Source: Thalassotalea fonticola (GTDB lineage Bacteria; Pseudomonadota; Gammaproteobacteria; Enterobacterales; Alteromonadaceae). Taken from it: a stretch of DNA of 64,000 nt. The stretch lies in assembly GCF_032911225.1 (NCBI RefSeq), contig NZ_CP136600.1, positions 2,480,001 to 2,544,000 on the forward strand. Reading direction: 5' to 3'. Positions 45,188-53,559 of this stretch are shown here, one piece after another (positions within the stretch are counted from its first letter, which is position 1; each line of letters opens with the position of its first letter). A program made the translations under genes and the position numbers. A model generated the notes under the pieces. That model was not told the origin of the DNA and made no database searches. It worked only from the letters and a program-made list of their open reading frames with translations.

Positions 45188-48157
45188 CTATAAGTTTACG
45201 CGAACACCTAAATAATAGGTTGGACCATACGATTGATAATCACGTTGACTGCCAACTACTGGCATATCATGAACTACCGGTTCATCGGTTAAGTTACGCC
45301 CTTCCAAAGTGACTCTAACGTTTTTATTTAAGCGATAAGTGGCGCGAGCATCAAATACTTCGCTATCATCAATAATGCGTAATTGATTGTTACCGCTTAA
45401 GAAGTCCTTATGATAAGACGAGCGATATTTATAGATACCCTGCAACTCTAACTTGCCAATTTTATAGAATAACTGTGCAGAAGCTACTTCCTCTGAAAAG
45501 CCACTCATACCAGCAGAAGGGATAATTCCTTCATAATATTCACCATCAATTTCTTTATCACCTAATTTGATATCATGGGTTTCATAATCATTATCAGCAT
45601 AGTTATAACCAAGTTTCATCCCTAAACCAGCGAAAGGTTGCGGTAAGTATGAAAATACATGAGAAACACTAAATTCAAATCCGGTAAGCGTACTTTCTTC
45701 ATCGGTGGTTTTATCCTGTGAGACTGGGATAATAACTTCTTCGCCATCAATAATATAACTTTCATCAATCACCGTTGGGATCAAGCCGCCTTCAAACTGT
45801 TTATAATAGACTGCGCCGGCAACAATGGTTTCATCGTTGGCATACCATTCAAGCGATAAATCCGCATTCCAAGCACGCAATGGCTCTAAACCTGGGCTAC
45901 CTTTAGCTTTAACTGACTTAATAGCATCTTCAACGGTTGGAAAACCATCTTCAGAATTATCAGGAGTAAAATCACGACCAGAGCCGAGTTTACTTGGATC
46001 AGGTCTAGACAATGCTCGGTACACAGCACCACGCAGTAATAAGTCATCTTGTAGTGCAAGGCTTACGTTAACGCTAGGTAAAACATCGAAATAATCATGT
46101 TCAAAATCAACTTCGTTAAAGTCACCAGTTGGGATCAGTTCAATATTACCTTGATCGCCCTGTTCCACCACTTTGTACTCTTCGCGTAAGCCAGTGGCGT
46201 AATTTTTGGTTTCTACAAAACGAACACCAAAGTTACCACTTAATGGCAAATCACCGATCTCTGTAGCGAATTCGGCCATGATGTAGGCTGAATTCGTATC
46301 TTCATCAACATCGACATGATCAGGACTTCGTAATTGATCAGGTAATCCTGGATCTTCTGAGCCGGTATATTCTCGATATAAACACAAGGTATCAAAAGTA
46401 GCCCAAGAAGTGATTGCAGCACCTGAAACGCCATCAAGAAAATCGTCTTGTGGGAAGTCTTGGCGACAAAGTTCGTTAACTCGACGATTTTCGTCGCGAT
46501 CACCTTGTGCAAAAGACTTTCTGAATTTTTCTTGATCATAAGTCATTTGAGCAATGCGAACACCTGCACTCACTGATGTCAACCAATTACTGTCAACTTC
46601 ATATAATGCATCGAAACTTGCTGCCGTTATCTCATGCTCTTTTGTGCTTGAGTCACGATATAAATTTAGTGAATCCGCAAACATACTGTGATCGTTTACA
46701 TCCAAAATACTTGGGTCAACATAAAATGACGGAACATCACCAGCAACCTCATAAGAATAAGGCACCATGTAAGAAACATCAGGAAAAGCTTGCTTAAGAG
46801 GTGTTTCATTGCCATAAATATCGTACTGTTGGGTGCGCAACCTTGCTCGGCGATCTAAGTCTGAACGTGTTGTACTCGAGTATGATAGGTCTGCAGTTAG
46901 TGTTAGTCGATCAGAAGCAACCCATTCAACCTCAAAACCAACGCCTTTATACTCTTCTTCTCGCATATAATAGCGATCTTGAGTGGAAATGGGACTGGTG
47001 CCGCTGTAAGACTGTAAAACACCCGCATCATTAAAAATAGGGTTAGGGCCAACTCTGCGAAGATCTTCAAATACTAGTTGATGTCTGTCTTCAATATATT
47101 CCCGCTCAGAATATTGTAAATCTAAATTAAACTCTAATTCATTATTAGGCTGCCATTGCATTGCAGAAAATACCGCATTACGCTCATCTTCTTCACCTTG
47201 CTGTACAAGTGCATATGAGTTGGTTGCTAAATAAAACGGGTTATCTCTATTGGAGTTTTCAGGAAGAACCTCATTAGGTTTGTTGTTACAGCGAGGATAA
47301 CGGTGACCACCGCTCTCAAGTTCAGGTACCACGGTTGCATCACAAGCACTCCAAGCAGAGCTACCATTCATTCTATCTTGTGGGTTAGACACTTCATAAC
47401 GCTGTACGCCAAACGTCAAACCAAAATCACCCATTTCGCCTAAATCGAATTGGTCGACGTAAGATAAAGTACCTTTACTACCCCACGGGTCAGCATTATC
47501 CATTTCGTCAGCACCCTCGCTATGACTTCCCTTCACCTCAAGCTGAATGCGTTGTTTACCATAATCAAGCGGACGAACACTACCGATTTCAATCACACCG
47601 GCAATGCCACCTTCGACTAAGTCTGCACGTTGCGACTTATAAATTTTAATGCTGTTAACCAACTCAGATGGGAATTGACTAAAGTTTACCGTACGGTTAC
47701 CAGTGCCGTTAGTGGCATCACGCCCGTTAAAACGCGTTGCGCTAAGCTTAGGGCCAAGACCACGAAGCGACACTTCTGTGCCGCCACCTTTAGCGCGGGT
47801 AATACCTGCACCAGTAATCGTGCCAAGCACATCACTTAACGAGGTAGCCGGTAAATTACCAATATCTTCTGTTGTGATAACATCAACAATAGCGGTTTCA
47901 AATTTCTTTGCCGCAATAGACTCTTTGAGTACGTTACGATAGCCCTCAACTTCAATAACTTCAAGCTCTTTGGCTTCTGCTTGCTCTTTGGTTTGGTCTT
48001 GTTTTTCTTCAGCGATTGCCGAAGCGCTTAATACTGGCAAAGCTAAACCTAGGCATAGCACTGGTAAACATATTTTTTTTGAATTAGCTGTCATTAAGTG
48101 CTGACTTATTAACTTACTTAATTGTTTTCTTTTTGTAGTTAGATGCTTATTCATCAT
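45188..48157 (-). CDS. TonB-dependent outer-membrane receptor 2
   Basis: A 989-aa receptor with a long N-terminal extension before the signal core (hydrophobic segment ~30-50, ASAIAE). TonB-box-like LEVIEVEGYRNVLKES, then a plug domain (about 70-200) containing TTEDIGNLPATSLSDVLGTITGAGITRAKGGGTEVSLRGLGPKLSATRFNGR. A beta-barrel closes with GPTYYLGVRVNL. SD AAGGGG precedes the double ATG at 48157. It has a canonical LacI-operator promoter and is flanked by the two PKD paralogues, so it probably imports oligosaccharides for the nag/uxu pathway. Confidence 0.93.
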   Translation of the reverse strand: MMNKHLTTKRKQLSKLISQHLMTANSKKICLPVLCLGLALPVLSASAIAEEKQDQTKEQAEAKELEVIEVEGYRNVLKESIAAKKFETAIVDVITTEDIGNLPATSLSDVLGTITGAGITRAKGGGTEVSLRGLGPKLSATRFNGRDATNGTGNRTVNFSQFPSELVNSIKIYKSQRADLVEGGIAGVIEIGSVRPLDYGKQRIQLEVKGSHSEGADEMDNADPWGSKGTLSYVDQFDLGEMGDFGLTFGVQRYEVSNPQDRMNGSSAWSACDATVVPELESGGHRYPRCNNKPNEVLPENSNRDNPFYLATNSYALVQQGEEDERNAVFSAMQWQPNNELEFNLDLQYSEREYIEDRHQLVFEDLRRVGPNPIFNDAGVLQSYSGTSPISTQDRYYMREEEYKGVGFEVEWVASDRLTLTADLSYSSTTRSDLDRRARLRTQQYDIYGNETPLKQAFPDVSYMVPYSYEVAGDVPSFYVDPSILDVNDHSMFADSLNLYRDSSTKEHEITAASFDALYEVDSNWLTSVSAGVRIAQMTYDQEKFRKSFAQGDRDENRRVNELCRQDFPQDDFLDGVSGAAITSWATFDTLCLYREYTGSEDPGLPDQLRSPDHVDVDEDTNSAYIMAEFATEIGDLPLSGNFGVRFVETKNYATGLREEYKVVEQGDQGNIELIPTGDFNEVDFEHDYFDVLPSVNVSLALQDDLLLRGAVYRALSRPDPSKLGSGRDFTPDNSEDGFPTVEDAIKSVKAKGSPGLEPLRAWNADLSLEWYANDETIVAGAVYYKQFEGGLIPTVIDESYIIDGEEVIIPVSQDKTTDEESTLTGFEFSVSHVFSYLPQPFAGLGMKLGYNYADNDYETHDIKLGDKEIDGEYYEGIIPSAGMSGFSEEVASAQLFYKIGKLELQGIYKYRSSYHKDFLSGNNQLRIIDDSEVFDARATYRLNKNVRVTLEGRNLTDEPVVHDMPVVGSQRDYQSYGPTYYLGVRVNL

Positions 48158-48255
48158 TTTCCCCTTTAGTAGTAATCATATCATTTTGCTTAATGTTCAG
48201 ATTAATTAATTCTCGATAAAACTAAATCCATACACCTCAAACAAATCCCACATAC

Positions 48256-48300
48256 CTCAAACGTTTGAGTTAAGTTAAATTAAAGAAACAATCTTGTCAA
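48256..48300 (-). promoter_or_regulatory. LacI-operator promoter P(f), receptor 2
   Basis: Operator CTCAAACGTTTGAG at 48256-48269. Leftward: TTGACA (48295-48300), 17 bp, TAACTT (48272-48277), 2 bp, operator. It lies 99 bp before the receptor start. Confidence 0.82.
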
Positions 48301-48559
48301 GCAATTATTAACAAAAACTACTATTTGTAAAATTTTGGTAAAATAGAAACACCAACAAACAAACATAAACACATAACAAACAATAACTTAACTGATTGAC
48401 CAGTCATTTACATTGAGCATTTAAAATAAATTTAGCATTAAAAATAAACACCTAATACGTTTGAGTAAAATGACTTTTGGGTGGATATGGCAATGCAAAA
48501 TAGGTCTTTACTCTTTGATTAGTGATGCTTGCTTTTGTGCTTTTGCTCAGACACAAGTG

Positions 48560-48639
48560 GCCTTTCTTACTATCAGCAAATTTCGAAAAAATGCCGCTAT
48601 CAACTATACTCAAAAAGTTTGAATCCACTGAATTTTCAT
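48560..48639 (-). pseudogene. LysR regulator remnant (N-terminal ~27 codons, frameshifted)
   Basis: Starting at ATG 48639 the strand reads MKIQWIQ, identical to the LysR at 42816. With one base restored it continues FLSIVDSGIFSKFADS, against FLSLVDTGSFSKSADI in the intact gene. The missing base creates an early stop, and similarity ends after about 27 codons. A vestige of a duplicated LysR gene. Confidence 0.72.
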
Positions 48640-48892
48640 AATGCTTACCGATAAAAGTTAAAAGATGAATATACGCATTTGTCTAGAATAAATAACCAAT
48701 GGAGAGTAATTCTTCTATTGCAAATTGGTACATGCTTGACGAGTTGTATTGTTTTTTAACAAGCGAGTAGTAAAGCGCAGTAGCTGTTATTAACTTGTTG
48801 ACTTTAGTTAGCATTCAAGTCCATTAACCTGAACTGCGCAGTTGCTCATATAAAGCCTATGTGTCATTTAATCGTCTTCCTCCTTGTATTTA

Positions 48893-48906
48893 CTCAATCG
48901 TTTGAG
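48893..48906. promoter_or_regulatory. LacI-type operator (h), PKD paralogue 2
   Basis: CTCAATCGTTTGAG, identical to site (d) of the other PKD paralogue, 137 bp before ATG 49043. A -10-like TGTATT lies 2 bp upstream, but the -35 is weak. Confidence 0.68.
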
Positions 48907-49042
48907 GTAGTATGTAAGATATACCGAAATAACTAGCTATATTTGCAGTTATCAGCTTAGCGCTCGTATTCATTGTAATACGGTACTCGTGTTGAGCAGG
49001 GATACGTCCAGACAGAGTGTCGAACTAATTGGAGAATATTTA

Positions 49043-50752
49043 ATGAAAAACATAGTTAAGCCAGTTATGGCTATAGCACTATGCTCAAGTCTCGTTGCTT
49101 GCGGTGGGAGCTCCGGAAAAGGTACGCCAGCCGAAACACCAAATCAAGCACCTATAGTATCGGCGGGTGAAGATCAAAGCATTACTTTACCTGACGGTAC
49201 AATACATTTAGCAGCTACTGTTACCGATGATAACTCCTTTACGGTGCTCTGGACCCAAGAGTCAGGCCCAACAAGTATATCTTTTAGTACTCAATCAGCA
49301 ACAGATACTAATGTAGTGTTCTCAAAAAGTGGCACCTACACATTGAAATTAACGGCAGATGATGGTGATTTTACCGTTAGTGACGATGTGGTAATCACGG
49401 TTAATAGTAACCAGGCGCCCGTTGTGATGGCAGGTATAGATCAGAGCATTGCATTTCCTAATAACACAGTAAATCTAGCGGCAACAGTTAACGATGATGG
49501 CAATTATTCTGCGTTATGGACAAAAGTATCAGGCCCTGGCAATGTTATTTTTTCTAATGCATTTTCCGATACTACCAGTGCAGAATTTTCTGACAACGGC
49601 GCATATACCCTAAGGTTAACAGTCGATGATGGTGAGTTTATTGTTAACGACGATGTGGAAATCACGGTTAATAGTAACCAGGCGCCCGTTGTGATAGCTG
49701 GCATAGACCAGAGCATTTCATTTCCTAATAATATTGTAAATCTAGCTGCAACAGTTAACTATGATGGTAGTTATACTACGTTATGGACAAAAGCATCAGG
49801 TTCTGGCAGCGTGATTTTTACCAATGAGTTTTCCGAAAATACTAGTGCTGAATTTTCTCAAAGTGGCATATATACTTTGAGGTTAACAGTCGATGATGGT
49901 GAATTTGTTGTTAGCGATGATGTTGTTATCACTGTAGAGTCAGACTTTGACTCATTTGGTATTAGCAAATTATATAAAACCGCAACTGGCTTTATTGATT
50001 GGGAGTCAACGGCTTGGGACAATGGTTTTGCAAGAACGATTTATGGCAGAGATTATAGCGATACCACTGGTTGGAGTCAGAAACGGGGTGATGACGTTTT
50101 AGAAATTGATGGTAATGGCATCATGGAAATGGGCGGCGGCAATCAGCCACGTATATATATCAATCCGTATTCGGGTTCAGAAGAAGTTAACCCTGATCAG
50201 TTTTTTAAAAATATTGAAGCGACTGTTTATTATAAGCGAATTGGTACCGATGGGGCTACAAATGGTGGTTTGGTAATTGGCTTACGTAGCGGACCTAATG
50301 GCCATAGCGACTCGGGCGACTACTGTGATGCAACAACTTACTATGCACGCTTTAGGCACGATGGCGACTGGGATTTTTATAAAGAACTTAAACATGCTGA
50401 TGGCGCAAGAGCAAATGTTGCCTCGCTCTTCCCTGGCAATTTACCTTCCGAGCAATGGATAGGCATGAAATTTATCGCCTATAACATTAATAATGATAGC
50501 AATGTAAAGCTAGAAGTTTATATCGACAAAACCTCTAATGGTGATGTCACTAATGGTGGCGAATGGACACTCGTAGGTGAAATGATTGATGATGGTAGCT
50601 GGAGCGTACCTGAAGATGTGTCTAGTTGCACCTATAGTGACAACCACATAATCACTACCGGTGGTGGCACAGTGCTTATCCGCAATACCGGTGTATTAAG
50701 CGCTGAATATAAGTATTTCTCAGTCAGGGAAATTGATGCCAATATTAATTAG
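49043..50752 (+). CDS. PKD-domain lipoprotein with conserved C-terminal domain (paralogue 2)
   Basis: A 569-aa predicted lipoprotein (LVACG lipobox at about residue 19 from the chosen start). Three PKD-type repeats follow, each beginning NQAPxVxAGxDQSI and ending DDVVITV or DDVEITV. Then comes the same ~240-residue domain as in the protein at 42937-44544 (DSFGISKLYKTATGFIDWES ... AEYKYFSVREID). ATG 49043 is chosen over the ATG at 48989 because it has GGAGA upstream and begins the lipoprotein signal. The second and third PKD repeats are nearly identical in DNA, indicating recent internal duplication. Probable surface or periplasmic glycan-binding or glycan-cleaving protein; the reaction is unknown. 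Confidence 0.75.
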   Translation: MKNIVKPVMAIALCSSLVACGGSSGKGTPAETPNQAPIVSAGEDQSITLPDGTIHLAATVTDDNSFTVLWTQESGPTSISFSTQSATDTNVVFSKSGTYTLKLTADDGDFTVSDDVVITVNSNQAPVVMAGIDQSIAFPNNTVNLAATVNDDGNYSALWTKVSGPGNVIFSNAFSDTTSAEFSDNGAYTLRLTVDDGEFIVNDDVEITVNSNQAPVVIAGIDQSISFPNNIVNLAATVNYDGSYTTLWTKASGSGSVIFTNEFSENTSAEFSQSGIYTLRLTVDDGEFVVSDDVVITVESDFDSFGISKLYKTATGFIDWESTAWDNGFARTIYGRDYSDTTGWSQKRGDDVLEIDGNGIMEMGGGNQPRIYINPYSGSEEVNPDQFFKNIEATVYYKRIGTDGATNGGLVIGLRSGPNGHSDSGDYCDATTYYARFRHDGDWDFYKELKHADGARANVASLFPGNLPSEQWIGMKFIAYNINNDSNVKLEVYIDKTSNGDVTNGGEWTLVGEMIDDGSWSVPEDVSSCTYSDNHIITTGGGTVLIRNTGVLSAEYKYFSVREIDANIN

Positions 50753-50793
50753 GCTTCATTTTAACTGGGTGTATTAAACAGATAAATACTAAT

Positions 50794-50827
50794 AATAGCC
50801 AACCTAGAGCAATTGAAGTTGGTTATT
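50794..50827 (+). terminator. Terminator or attenuator after PKD paralogue 2
   Basis: AATAGCCAAC pairs with GTTGGTTATT (one G-T pair) followed by GTTTTT, 40 bp past the stop codon. Confidence 0.6.
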
Positions 50828-50855
50828 GTTTTTAACAGGTTTTTTAGCCTTAACC

Positions 50856-50874
50856 TTTTGAGTGAATCTCAAAA
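50856..50874. promoter_or_regulatory. Everted TTTTGAG / CTCAAAA pair before the symporter gene
   Basis: TTTTGAG-TGAAT-CTCAAAA is a perfect 7-bp inverted repeat ending 23 bp before ATG 50898. Its arms are the LacI operator half-sites in the opposite (everted) arrangement. It may be a hairpin in the leader or a coincidental match. Confidence 0.35.
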
Positions 50875-50897
50875 CAAAGCAATAAGAGGAATATGTT

Positions 50898-52433
50898 ATG
50901 CAACTTCTTGACTGGGTGGCTTTGGTCGTCTTTTTTTTAGTTATGGTGGGCATTGGATTTAATGCTTATAAACGTATTAGTGGTTCGAAAGATTTTTATG
51001 TGGCGGGTGGTGGCTTGCCCTGGTGGTTAGCTGGTGTTTCCCATCATGTGTCTGGTTACTCAGGTGTTGTCTTTACAGGCTATGCGGCAATAGCCTACGC
51101 GACAGGTTTTAATTTATACATCTGGTGGGCACTAAATGTATCATTAGCTTGTTTTGTCGGTGCGTTACTAGTTGTTCCTCGCTGGGCAAGATTACGTAAG
51201 GCATTGAATATCCAGTCTCCTACTGAATATCTAAAATTACGCTACGATGTAAAAACCCAGCAAATCATTGCTTGGCTAGGGGTTGTATTAAAACTTCTAG
51301 ACACAGCTGCAAAATATGCAGCAATTGGAGTTATTTTATATGGATTTGCTGGTGTACCTATTCACTACGGTATTTTAATTGCTGGTTTCGTCGCGATGCT
51401 TTACGTGACAGTTGGTGGGTTATGGGCTGATACTATGAATGATTTTTTCCAGTTTATGGTTCAGGTTGCCGCTGGTGTAGCCATGTTTTTCATTATCCAA
51501 AGTGAATTAGGCGCAGTAGGTACAGACTATTTATCAATGTGGGATCAACTACCTGTTGGTAGTGGTAACTGGTTTAATGGTGAATATACCCCTATGTTTT
51601 TTATCAGCTTTAGTTTGGTTATTTTCCTTAGCTATACAGGGGGAACTTGGAATCTAGCTTCTCGCTTTATTGCTTCGCCAAGTGGTAGCCATGCAAGAAA
51701 AGCGATGTTTTTATCATCCGCACTCTATTTGATTTGGCCTTTGATTTTATTTGCTCCTATCTGGGCTTCTCCTATCTTAATTCCTAATCTAGAACTAAGT
51801 CAGCAAACGCAAATTTATTCTATCTTAACCTTACAATATCTACCTGCTGGACTTGTCGGTATAGTCTTAGCTTCAATGTTTGCGGCTACATTGTCGATGG
51901 TTGCTTCGGATGCGAATGCAATTAGTTCTGTCCTCTCTCGTGACATATTGCCATTGATCAGTAACAAGTTTCAAAATAAAAACGGCGAGACACCGTTAAA
52001 AGTTGCTCGATTAGTAACCTTTACCTTCACTGTTGCTACTATCATTATCGCGCTAAATAACGATTATTTTGGTGGCATAATTGGGCTAATCATAGTGTGG
52101 TTTGGTGGTTTGATTGGTCCTGCTTCTATTCCAATGGTGTTAGGTCTATTACCATTTTATAAGTACTGTGGTCCCAAATCAGCGCTCGGTTCAATGGCTG
52201 TTGGTTTAGCTGTCTTTGTAGGTACTAGACTCTTTATCACTGATCCATCAATGGCATTGGCTGTTGGCGGTCCTGTTAGCAGTTCTTTGCTCTTCTTTAG
52301 CCTCGCGGCAGTGGTAAATCGAAAGCATGCCGTTAAACCAGAGATTGAAGAGCTAATGATGAAGTTAAGTGCAGATGACACCAATGACGCCAATGATGCC
52401 GATAATACGTTAGAACTAGCAGAAAATAGGTAA
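50898..52433 (+). CDS. Sodium:solute symporter (SSS family)
   Basis: A 511-aa inner-membrane sodium-coupled symporter with about 13 transmembrane segments. Family traits: SKDFYVAGGGLPWWLAGVSHHVSGYSG, GLWADTMNDFFQFMVQ, the sodium-site region SMFAATLSMVASDANAISSVLSRDI. The last ~40 residues are acidic and polar. Relatives take up sugars, uronates, amino acids or carboxylates. As it lies 145 bp after PKD paralogue 2 in the LacI-operator region, it is a good candidate for importing monosaccharides or disaccharides after the loss of the TRAP carrier at 29982-30506 (inference). Confidence 0.88.
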   Translation: MQLLDWVALVVFFLVMVGIGFNAYKRISGSKDFYVAGGGLPWWLAGVSHHVSGYSGVVFTGYAAIAYATGFNLYIWWALNVSLACFVGALLVVPRWARLRKALNIQSPTEYLKLRYDVKTQQIIAWLGVVLKLLDTAAKYAAIGVILYGFAGVPIHYGILIAGFVAMLYVTVGGLWADTMNDFFQFMVQVAAGVAMFFIIQSELGAVGTDYLSMWDQLPVGSGNWFNGEYTPMFFISFSLVIFLSYTGGTWNLASRFIASPSGSHARKAMFLSSALYLIWPLILFAPIWASPILIPNLELSQQTQIYSILTLQYLPAGLVGIVLASMFAATLSMVASDANAISSVLSRDILPLISNKFQNKNGETPLKVARLVTFTFTVATIIIALNNDYFGGIIGLIIVWFGGLIGPASIPMVLGLLPFYKYCGPKSALGSMAVGLAVFVGTRLFITDPSMALAVGGPVSSSLLFFSLAAVVNRKHAVKPEIEELMMKLSADDTNDANDADNTLELAENR

Positions 52434-52602
52434 TAATGACGTATTCGTTTGTTTCAGGAGATGCTACGTATCTTGAAAAAGCTCAGCATCTCTTTGATAC
52501 GATTAAACATCGCTTGCAGTAAGGTGCAGTTCGCAGTGAACCGTACCCTGCCGCAGCGGGTTCAAACAAGAAACTATAAACTTAAAAAAGAACACAGAAT
52601 AT

Positions 52603-53004
52603 ATGCGTACCCTCATTTTTCTCATCACCTTATGGTTAATACCCACTTATCTATTTGCTCAACCGTCACAAGTACCTGTAGAAACTTATGGAAAATTACC
52701 GAATAAAAGTATGCTGGTATTATCTCCTAATGCCGAGCGCATGGCCTATCGGGATACCTCTAATGACAAAGATTTAATGGTAGTTATTGATCTGGCAAAA
52801 CGTTCAATACTAGCCGCCATTGATGTATCAACCGTAAAGCCTACTAACGTTTATTTTATTGATAATGACAGACTGATTTTTAAAACTTCAGATAAAAAAG
52901 TAACTTTCATTAAATTAAAGCATGGCGATCACCACTTGAGCAATGCCGAAAACCGGATGAAAGCACTAAAAGTAATGGATAAATTTATTAAGCAATATAT
53001 TTAA
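52603..53004 (+). pseudogene. Collapsed S9-family peptidase (N- and C-terminal ends joined in frame)
   Basis: A 133-codon frame. The first ~98 residues are a signal peptide (ending FAQ) and the start of an S9 prolyl-oligopeptidase beta-propeller (VPVETYGKLPNKSMLVLSPNAERMAYRDTSNDKDLMVVIDL ... YFIDNDRLIF). It then passes directly into VTFIKLKHGDHHLSNAENRMKALKVMDKFIKQYI. This is the C-terminal end of the alpha/beta-hydrolase domain of such peptidases, with the catalytic-His region GDHHLS. Several hundred residues, including the catalytic Ser, are missing. Non-functional as a peptidase. Confidence 0.78.
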
Positions 53005-53025
53005 TACCAATCTGCATAAAGAATG
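53002..53025. repeat. 24-bp dispersed repeat at a stop codon, copy 2
   Basis: TAATACCAATCTGCATAAAG then AATG; it begins with the stop codon of the collapsed S9 gene. One mismatch to 35211-35234. Confidence 0.6.
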
Positions 53026-53559
53026 GTATAAGCTGGAATGCGATTCATTTTTTGGTCATTAGAGTCTGTTGACCTTTGCTTAACATGGTGTGTTTTCACC
53101 TTGGATAAAGCTGATATCTTTAACCCAATGTTCACTTAAAACCCAACTTCAGAGTGCAAGGGCGATAGTTATTATCTAGGGCTCTGTCAAACTCCCTAAG
53201 CCCTATGCCCACGCTCAAAATATAACGATTATCTCGCCAAGTTAGGAACAAGAAAAAACTCATAAATAAGGCTCACTTTAGCAGCATTTAGCCAATTTAA
53301 TGAAGCAAGGCTAACAATATGATTTGTCGCTTTATTTACCTAACTTTAAAACTGCTAGCATTAAACGTTAGACTACCCATCATTATCATTGTAAAAGACG
53401 AATAGTAAGCCGTATAAGCTATCGCAGCCTATAGACAACCATAAAAATACCTAGCATTAAATCTTAATGCTAGGTATTTATCTATCAAATTATGCCTTGT
53501 ATCTACAGTAGCTATTGATAGCTGTACATCACTAGATTACCTTACTTCATATCGCCCTG
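53005..53559. other. Intergenic region with a strong hairpin
   Basis: 555 bp after the collapsed S9 gene. It starts with the 24-bp repeat and ends with the terminator at 53445-53479. Nothing between was recognised as coding; it may hold further debris of deleted genes. Confidence 0.5.
53445..53479. terminator. Strong rho-independent terminator
   Basis: Perfect 16-bp stem AAATACCTAGCATTAA / TTAATGCTAGGTATTT with a 3-nt loop, downstream of the leftward acyltransferase pair. Confidence 0.8.

Larger units (their letters stand above)
48158..49042. other. Divergent regulatory region receptor 2 / PKD paralogue 2, with a LysR remnant
   Basis: 885 bp. It contains promoter P(f) (48256-48300), a degenerate operator-like site CTAATACGTTTGAG (48452-48465), a LysR gene remnant (48560-48639), and an operator before the rightward PKD gene (48893-48906). 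An extra half-site CCTCAAAC lies at 48235. Confidence 0.6.

Noticed and set aside
48452..48465. CTAATACGTTTGAG as a further operator
   Set aside because: Only one half matches well and no promoter elements are at the canonical distance; mentioned as degenerate only.
49504..49716. Leftward 70-codon frame inside the PKD lipoprotein gene
   Set aside because: Antisense shadow arising from the PKD repeats.
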